The notes under the pieces: generated by a model
What the model was told of the DNA's origin: nothing
Seen by the model: only the letters and a program-made list of their open reading frames with translations
The model's database searches: none
Assembly (NCBI GenBank): GCA_045647905.1
Contig: JAZRMZ010000014.1
Span: 26,057-90,056 of the forward strand
Direction: 5' to 3'
Length of the DNA: 64,000 nt
Source of the DNA: SIG440 sp045647905
GTDB taxonomy: Bacteria > Bacillota > Clostridia > Monoglobales > Monoglobaceae
Position numbers and translations under genes: made by a program
In this document: positions 59,019 to 64,000 of the stretch, in pieces
Layout: every line of letters begins with the position of its first letter
Numbering within the stretch: position 1 is the first letter of the stretch

Positions 59019-59786
59019 ATGCTTGCACTTGAACGCCAGAAAAAGATTCTGGAATTTTTGAATTCGGACGGGGTGGTTTCGGTAAACAGACTGAGCACAG
59101 AGCTTGGTGTGACGGAGGAAACCGTCAGACGAGACCTTGAAAAACTTGAAAAGCAAGAGGCTCTCAGAAGAACTCACGGCGGAGCAGTTCCTATTGACGG
59201 CGGAACATATGAGATTTCGCTGGAAAAAAGAAAGCACATAAATGTTGAGGCAAAGATGATGCTCGCCAAGGAAGCTGTGAAATATGTTGCGGCAGGTGAC
59301 ACAATCTTTCTTGATGCTTCAACAACCACGTTTTTTATGGCAAAGGAACTGAAAAACCACCGAAACGTCACGGTTATAACAAACTCCTTGCGTGTTGTTG
59401 CAGAGCTTTCGGGCTGTGAACACGTGAAAGTGATTTCGGTTGGCGGTGTTCTCAGCAACAATCAGTCTTTTGTGGGAACACTTGCAGAGAAGGCCATTGA
59501 AGAAAATTATTTTGCAAGCAAAATTTTCTTTTCAAGCAAGGGTATCACATCTGATGCCGGTATTCTTGAAAGCAACGAAGCGGAATGTGGTATAAAGCAC
59601 AAAATGCTTGCAAACGCAAGGGAAAAGTATTATCTTTGCGATAAAAGCAAAATGGGCGGTGTTGGCTTTGTGAAGCTGGTGCCCATGAGCGAAGTTGACT
59701 ATATCATCACCGAGGGCGAGCCTGACAAAAGATTGTTGGCAATGCTTGAGGAAAACGAAGTGAAAGTGATAAGAACTTCGGAGTGA
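59019..59786 (+). CDS. DeoR-family transcriptional regulator
   Basis: A 255-residue regulator. N-terminal DeoR helix-turn-helix (1-58: RQKKILEFLNSDGVVSVNRL, TEETVRRDLEKLEKQ) and a C-terminal sugar-phosphate-sensing domain like ribose-5-phosphate isomerase (about 75-250; TIFLDASTTTFFMAKEL, then DKSKMGG). The family is released from DNA by phosphorylated sugars; a fuculose/rhamnulose phosphate or DHAP-type effector would fit the adjacent operon (inference). Confidence 0.9.
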   Translation: MLALERQKKILEFLNSDGVVSVNRLSTELGVTEETVRRDLEKLEKQEALRRTHGGAVPIDGGTYEISLEKRKHINVEAKMMLAKEAVKYVAAGDTIFLDASTTTFFMAKELKNHRNVTVITNSLRVVAELSGCEHVKVISVGGVLSNNQSFVGTLAEKAIEENYFASKIFFSSKGITSDAGILESNEAECGIKHKMLANAREKYYLCDKSKMGGVGFVKLVPMSEVDYIITEGEPDKRLLAMLEENEVKVIRTSE

Positions 59787-59801
59787 AATGTTATAAAAAT
59801 C

Positions 59802-59845
59802 AAATCCCGATGAAGCGGTGAGCTTCATCGGGATTTATTATTTTA
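59802..59845 (+). terminator. terminator of the DeoR gene
   Basis: A perfect 15-bp stem AAATCCCGATGAAGC / GCTTCATCGGGATTT with GGTGA loop and a T-rich tail. Confidence 0.88.
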
Positions 59846-59851
59846 ACACAA

Positions 59852-59910
59852 AGATTCTTCGCCCTTGGCTCAGAATGACACCAAAGAGGTCATCCTGAAC
59901 GCAGTCGAAG
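59852..59910. repeat. REP-like pair
   Basis: AAGATTCTTCGCCCTTGGCT...CAGAATGACA faces GTCATCCTGAACGCAGTCGAAG. Same dispersed family as 12451-12530. Confidence 0.65.
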
Positions 59911-59929
59911 TAAAACTCCAATGTTTGAA

Positions 59930-60133
59930 TTATTTTTCAAGGTCTTCGCCGTTGGGGTACGCTTTTTCGCACATATCAAGGTACATATCTTCAGCCTCAA
60001 TCTGGGATTGCTTCAGCTTGTCCAGAGCTTTGAAGTGTGTTTGGCTCAAAATATCATTTGTGCTTTCGATGATTTCAATTGTGTCGGTAATGTCGTTGAA
60101 AAGTTTGTGATAAAGTTTTTTGTAGCTGATCAT
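59930..60133 (-). CDS. small helical protein of unknown function (67 aa) downstream of structured RNA copy 4
   Basis: 67 residues starting MISYKKLYHKLFNDITDTIE and continuing with a helical, charged segment (KLKQSQIEAEDMYLDMCEKA). Likely soluble and coiled-coil-like. AAGGAG lies eight bases before the ATG at 60133. The pattern resembles a short protein common in gut Firmicutes and phages, but I know no function. Its leader contains copy 4 of the structured RNA, whose terminator hairpin and T-run end only about ten bases before the ribosome binding site. Confidence 0.75.
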   Translation of the reverse strand: MISYKKLYHKLFNDITDTIEIIESTNDILSQTHFKALDKLKQSQIEAEDMYLDMCEKAYPNGEDLEK

Positions 60134-60150
60134 AGTTATCGCTCCTTAAT

Positions 60151-60328
60151 AAAAAAGATGTGCCACCTGAGTGACACATCCAAAAAACGTATCACTCTGA
60201 TAGTCTGCGACAACTATTTTTATTATTCTGCACCATAAGGGAGATAAACTCAGAGATACGCTTTTTACATAGCGTAACCCTCATTGTACAGAATATTCGT
60301 TTTCAAAATAATAAAATAATTGTCGCAA
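60151..60328 (-). ncRNA. structured RNA family, copy 4 (leader of the 67-aa gene)
   Basis: Read on the minus strand. Promoter TAGACA (60357-60362), 17 bases, TATCAT (60334-60339). Helix C: TGCGACAA plus an AT-rich extension pairs with TTGTCGCA. Helix B is entirely rewritten: CGTATC / GATACG and TCTGA / TCAGA, yet in the same interleaved order. The terminator GATGTGTCACTC / GTGGCACATC with six T follows. The retained layout despite changed sequence supports the fold. Confidence 0.68.
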
Positions 60329-60503
60329 ATACAATGATAACACAAAAAGAAGAATTTGTCTATAATATTTGAAAAGAAATTTTGTGCAAAACCGAGCATT
60401 TGATGGGGAAATACAAAAAATGTGTGGGATTTTGCTCCACTTGTTAAAAAAACTGAGGGAAAAGGGCAATGCTGTCGGGCTAAGCAGACGATTCCTAAAA
60501 TTT

Positions 60504-60592
60504 GTCATGTTGAGCAAAGCCGCAGGCGAAGTCGAAACATCTTTAAATGAGATCCTTCGATTCCGCTAACGCTCCACTCAGGATGACATCGG
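60504..60592. repeat. REP-like pair
   Basis: GTCATGTTGAGC...GCGAAGTCGAAACATCT faces GAGATCCTTCGATTCCGC...CTCAGGATGAC. Same family as 12451-12530, more degenerate. The rest of 60370-60735 holds no gene I can support. Confidence 0.6.
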
Positions 60593-60735
60593 CAAGTGTT
60601 TTGCTCTGTAAAGTTCTTGAGTTGACTGTATTGGGGGAAAGGGGAAGGGTTTACACGTTGAAAGTCTTGATGTGAGTGGATTTTGGCCTGATTTATACAT
60701 CTGAAAAAATTTTTTAATTTTTTTTTGAAAAACTA

Positions 60736-60810
60736 TTGCAAAATGCAAAAAAGTATAGTAAAATAGAGGAAAGTGGTACAAAGTGGAGCGAAGTTCCACA
60801 AAGTGGTATG
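60736..60810 (+). promoter_or_regulatory. mraZ promoter and MraZ-box repeats
   Basis: TTGCAA (60736-60741), 17 bases, TAAAAT (60759-60764). Then a 10-base periodic array: AAGTGGTACA (60771), AAGTGGAGCG (60781), AAGTTCCACA (60791, degenerate) and AAGTGGTATG (60801). GTGG units every 10 bases are the known MraZ operator design, so mraZ is probably autoregulated. Confidence 0.8.
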
Positions 60811-60845
60811 AAAAACGGCAGAGAATGCACAAGGAGCACAAGGCT

Positions 60846-61271
60846 ATGTTGATTGGCGAATATTTCCATAACCTTGACACAAAAGGTCGAGTTAGCATTC
60901 CATCAAAGTTCAGAGATGACCTTGGTGGAACTTTTGTGCTGTCCAAGGGTGTTAATGACTGCCTGTGTGCTTATTCAAAGGAAGAATGGGAGGCTTTTCA
61001 GCAAGAGCTTCTTGAACTGAAGGGTGCTGACGCAAGAAAGCTCCGCAGATTCTTCTTTGCAGGTGCCACAGAATGCGAGATTGACACTCAGGGACGTGTT
61101 GTTATTCCCCCTGCTTATCGTGAATATGCAAATCTCGGCAGAGAGGTTGTTATTGTTGGTGTTTCCAACTGCATGGAAATCTGGAACAAGGAAGACTGGG
61201 AAGCATATATGAACGACCCGTCACTTGATTCGGAAGAAATTGAAGGTGCAATGGAGAGACTGGGACTATGA
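60846..61271 (+). CDS. mraZ: transcriptional regulator MraZ
   Basis: A 141-residue protein with two SpoVT/AbrB-like halves (GEYFHNLDTKGRVSIPSKFR; ECEIDTQGRVVIPPAYREY). It represses the division and cell-wall cluster. The frame opens 21 codons upstream through the operator; AAGGAG selects the ATG at 60846, which gives the family start MLIGEY. The stop overlaps the rsmH start. Confidence 0.95.
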   Translation: MLIGEYFHNLDTKGRVSIPSKFRDDLGGTFVLSKGVNDCLCAYSKEEWEAFQQELLELKGADARKLRRFFFAGATECEIDTQGRVVIPPAYREYANLGREVVIVGVSNCMEIWNKEDWEAYMNDPSLDSEEIEGAMERLGL

Positions 61272-62209
61272 GCGGAGAGTTTAAGCACATTTCGGTTTTG
61301 CTTGAAGAAAGCGTTGAGCTTCTTGAAGTCAAGGCTCAGGGAACATATGTGGACGGAACTCTCGGCGGCGGCGGACACGCATCTCTTGTGTGTTCAAAGC
61401 TGACGGATGGTGCAACCTTTGTGGGAATTGACCGTGATATGACCGCAATTGAAGCGGCATCAAAGAGACTTGCTGAATTTGGTGATATGGTGAACATTGT
61501 TCATTCAAACTTTGCCGATGTGAAAAGGGTTCTTGCGGAACTTGGAATAAAGGGTATTGACGGTGCAATTCTTGACCTTGGGGTTTCATCTCCCCAGCTT
61601 GACACGGCGGAGCGAGGCTTCAGCTATAACATGGACGCAAGACTTGACATGAGAATGAACCGTGAAGACAGGCTTTCGGCATACGAAGTTGTGAATGAAT
61701 ATTCTGAAAGCGAGCTTGCGAGGATAATATTTGAGTACGGCGAGGATAAATTTGCAAGGCAGATTGCAAGGGCGATTGTTGCGGCTCGTGCCGAAAAGCC
61801 CATTGAAACCACATTTCAGCTCAGCGAGACAATAAAGAGTGCGATTCCTGCAAAAATCAGATTTGCCGATAAGCATCCGGCAAAAAGAACCTTTCAGGCA
61901 ATCAGAATTGAAGTTAACAATGAGCTTGGGATTCTTGAACAGGCTATCAATGATTTTGTTGATGTGTTGAATCCCGGCGGAGTTTTATCAATTATAACAT
62001 TCCATTCCCTTGAGGACAGAATTGTGAAGCAGGCTTTTGCAAAGTTAGCTTCGGGGTGTGAATGCCCCAAAAACTTTCCGGTTTGCGTATGTGGAAAGAA
62101 ACCGATTGTGAAAATTGTGAACAAAAAGCCCATTGTTTCGGGCGATATTGAACTTGAAAAGAACATTAGAGCGCACAGCGCAAAGTTGAGAGCTGTGAAA
62201 AAAATATAA
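61268..62209 (+). CDS. rsmH: 16S rRNA (cytosine(1402)-N4)-methyltransferase
   Basis: A 313-residue SAM methyltransferase that N4-methylates C1402, the same nucleotide that RsmI (at the window start) 2'-O-methylates. It begins HISVLLEESVELL; the SAM site is VDGTLGGGGH; DLGVSSPQLD, ARRTFQA-like KRTFQAIRIEVN and SFHSLEDRIVK are the other family motifs. The ATG overlaps the mraZ stop (ATGA). Confidence 0.96.
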   Translation: MSGEFKHISVLLEESVELLEVKAQGTYVDGTLGGGGHASLVCSKLTDGATFVGIDRDMTAIEAASKRLAEFGDMVNIVHSNFADVKRVLAELGIKGIDGAILDLGVSSPQLDTAERGFSYNMDARLDMRMNREDRLSAYEVVNEYSESELARIIFEYGEDKFARQIARAIVAARAEKPIETTFQLSETIKSAIPAKIRFADKHPAKRTFQAIRIEVNNELGILEQAINDFVDVLNPGGVLSIITFHSLEDRIVKQAFAKLASGCECPKNFPVCVCGKKPIVKIVNKKPIVSGDIELEKNIRAHSAKLRAVKKI

Positions 62210-62228
62210 AGAATGAGGTGAAGTTGAA

Positions 62229-62738
62229 GTGGCGAATTTATACGGTTATAATTCAAGCAGTGCGTACAAGCTGGATTATAAATCTGAACGGAACAGAGCT
62301 TACGATGAAAACAGACTTCACGAAAAAGAACAGAATAGAAAAAATGTGGTTTCCACAAGAAAAAATCCTGCAAAGAGCCTTGCGAGCTTTCTGAAAGTTG
62401 CCCTTTGCTTTGCGGTTGCTTTTGCAATTGTTAATGGTTATGTTAATATCAATGAGGCGAACAACGAGCTTGCGGGACTTGAAGATGATTACAATAAGAT
62501 TGTTGCAAGCAATCAGGATTTGCAAATGAAGATTGACAAGGCTGTTGACCTTGCCGATTTGCAGACGGTTGCCAATGATTTTGGAATGGTCAGACCCGAA
62601 AATTATCAGATGATTTATGTTGACATGGAACAAGATGACTTTGCTGAAACCCCCGTTGATGACGAAGCTGAATCAGAAGACCCTGCGGTGAAGGGTGTTG
62701 CCGGTTCATTGACCGGGACTCTGAACATATTCAACTAA
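62229..62738 (+). CDS. ftsL: FtsL/DivIC-like division protein
   Basis: A 169-residue bitopic protein: a charged cytoplasmic part (1-55), one transmembrane helix (about 58-76, SFLKVALCFAVAFAIVNGY), then a coiled coil (about 77-115: NEANNELAGLEDDYNKIVAS) and an acidic tail. The position between rsmH and a division PBP identifies it as FtsL by synteny. Start GTG at 62229 after GAGGTGAAG. Confidence 0.85.
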   Translation: MANLYGYNSSSAYKLDYKSERNRAYDENRLHEKEQNRKNVVSTRKNPAKSLASFLKVALCFAVAFAIVNGYVNINEANNELAGLEDDYNKIVASNQDLQMKIDKAVDLADLQTVANDFGMVRPENYQMIYVDMEQDDFAETPVDDEAESEDPAVKGVAGSLTGTLNIFN

Positions 62739-62839
62739 CTTTTAAAAGATATGTTTATCAGGCATATTTGAATTGTTGCATCCAATATAATTACATATGG
62801 AAAGTCTGAAGTGAAATTGATCCTTTGGAGGTAATTGAG

Positions 62840-64000
62840 GTGCAAAACGAACAAACTACATTCATGCAAAGAAGAAAGATAGGATGGCTGCTCATTGGGG
62901 CAGTCTTCCTTTTCTGTGCTTTAATTGTGAGAGTTGCGTGGCTCCAGATTGTGCGTGGTGAGGAGCTTTCTCTTGCGGCGAGAGAACAACAGACAAGTGA
63001 TAATCTGATTACGCCCAAAAGAGGACTGATTTATGACAGGAATATGAAGATTCTTGCAAATAATATCAGTGTTGAAACAATAAGCATTTCACCAAAGAAC
63101 GTCAGAGGAAACACAAAGCAGACTCAGGAACAGATTGCAGGAAAGATGGCTGAGATTCTGGGTCTTGAAAAAGATGATGTTCTTGCAAAGATTCAAAAGG
63201 AATCCAGCTTTGAATATATCAAGAAAAAAGTTGAAAAAGACCAGGCTGATGAATTACGTGAATACATTGAAACATATAATATTGACGGGATAAGATTCAC
63301 GGAGGACAGCAAGCGTTATTATCCATACGGAAATTTTGCCTCACAGGTCATCGGTTTTGCCGGAAGTGACAATGTGGGGCTTGAAGGCATTGAAATGGTT
63401 TACAACGAACAGCTTCAGGGTGTTCCGGGGCGTATTGTTTCTGCAAACAAAACGGCAGGACTTGAAATGCCCGATAACTATGAGAGTTATTATGAGCCAC
63501 AGGACGGAAACAGCGTTGTTCTCACCATTGATGAAACCATGCAGCACATTGCCGAAAAGCATCTTGAAAATGCAAGGATTGAGAATCAGCTTGAAGAAGG
63601 TGCGGCAGCCATTATTATGGATGTGAAAACAGGCGGGATTCTTGCAATGGCAACAAAGCCCGATTATGATTTGAACCAACCCTTTGCGATTACCGAGGCG
63701 GTTGAAGAAAAATATCCCGAAGTTCACGAGGAGCTTGAAAAGCTGGAAGACAGCGAGTATAATGCGGCGCTGACAAAATATACGCAGTTTTTGAGAAGAA
63801 ACAAGGCGGTTGTTGACTCCTATGAACCGGGTTCAACATTCAAAATTGCTGTTGCTTCAATGGCACTTGAAGAAAATGCAGTTTCTTTGAATGAGACTTT
63901 TTATTGCGACGGTTCGGCGCACGTGGCTGACAGAACAATCAGTTGTGCAAACCGAAACGGTCACGGCGTGCAGACCTTTGTGCAGGCGGTGCAGAATTCG
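62840..64000 (+). CDS. penicillin-binding protein, FtsI/SpoVD type (5' part)
   Basis: 387 codons are open from GTG 62840 to the window edge. A short cytoplasmic start, one transmembrane helix (about 14-34, IGWLLIGAVFLFCALIVRVAW), a dimerisation domain beginning DNLITPKRGLIYDRN, and the start of the transpeptidase domain with the active-site SxxK in YEPGSTFKIAV (Ser near 332). The last residues GHGVQTFVQAVQNS reach the SxN motif region. It cross-links septal or spore peptidoglycan; division PBP versus SpoVD cannot be decided without the C-terminal PASTA region. GGAGG is eight bases before the GTG. Confidence 0.93.
   Translation, partial: MQNEQTTFMQRRKIGWLLIGAVFLFCALIVRVAWLQIVRGEELSLAAREQQTSDNLITPKRGLIYDRNMKILANNISVETISISPKNVRGNTKQTQEQIAGKMAEILGLEKDDVLAKIQKESSFEYIKKKVEKDQADELREYIETYNIDGIRFTEDSKRYYPYGNFASQVIGFAGSDNVGLEGIEMVYNEQLQGVPGRIVSANKTAGLEMPDNYESYYEPQDGNSVVLTIDETMQHIAEKHLENARIENQLEEGAAAIIMDVKTGGILAMATKPDYDLNQPFAITEAVEEKYPEVHEELEKLEDSEYNAALTKYTQFLRRNKAVVDSYEPGSTFKIAVASMALEENAVSLNETFYCDGSAHVADRTISCANRNGHGVQTFVQAVQNS

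Overview
The window reads as a chromosomal segment of an anaerobic, low-to-mid GC Clostridia bacterium (Oscillospiraceae/Ruminococcaceae-like; inference). Supporting features are GGAGG-type ribosome binding sites, TTGACA/TATAAT promoters with 17-nt spacers, a six-subunit Rnf complex, a DnaD-type and a DnaI/DnaC-type primosome gene, a YhcN-like spore lipoprotein, an oxygen-sensitive glycyl radical enzyme, and the mraZ-rsmH-ftsL-PBP division cluster. No rRNA, CRISPR array or intact transposon is seen.

Layout. 1-3.9 kb: the tail of rsmI, an OmpR-type two-component pair and a membrane-anchored HtrA protease. 4.0-12 kb (minus strand): nagA, a histidine phosphatase, then the arginine operon argC-J-B-R-D-F with ArgR boxes in front of argC. 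12.1-12.95 kb: a gene-free tandem duplication carrying two copies of a structured RNA. 13-15.65 kb (minus): jag-yidC-yidD-rnpA-rpmH, divergent from dnaA at 16.0 kb; this is the probable replication origin side, but dnaA is followed by mnmE rather than dnaN. 18.9-26 kb: dnaD-like, dnaI-like, then rnfCDGEAB. 26-36.8 kb: nrdR, then rimP-nusA-rnpM-L7Ae-infB-rbfA-nrnA-truB-ribF and dgt. 36.9-43.5 kb: tRNA-Ala, decayed gene fragments and repeats, phoP-phoR and a Na+/phosphate cotransporter with PhoP-box-like repeats, a five-tRNA cluster (Gly, Arg, His, Gln, Lys), an integrase remnant, two small ORFs and a YyaL-like protein.

45.7-58.9 kb holds a complete bacterial microcompartment (BMC) operon of the B12-independent fucose/rhamnose type. 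Inferred pathway: the aldolase splits L-fuculose- or L-rhamnulose-1-phosphate into DHAP and L-lactaldehyde; the alcohol dehydrogenase reduces lactaldehyde to 1,2-propanediol and/or propanal to propanol; the glycyl radical diol dehydratase (with its activase) makes propanal; the CoA-acylating aldehyde dehydrogenase makes propionyl-CoA, and PduL makes propionyl phosphate. Shell proteins are two BMC-H, two two-domain trimer-type proteins, one PduU-like and one EutN/CcmL pentamer. PduS and PduT would move electrons across the shell. A DeoR regulator follows.

59.8-64 kb: a small protein gene preceded by a fourth copy of the structured RNA, then mraZ (with 10-bp operator repeats), rsmH, ftsL and a penicillin-binding protein cut by the window end.

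The most novel-looking item is the structured RNA at 12.2, 12.6, 37.5 and 60.2 kb. All four copies are on the minus strand, each with its own promoter, two interleaved (pseudoknot) helices held by compensatory changes, and an intrinsic terminator.
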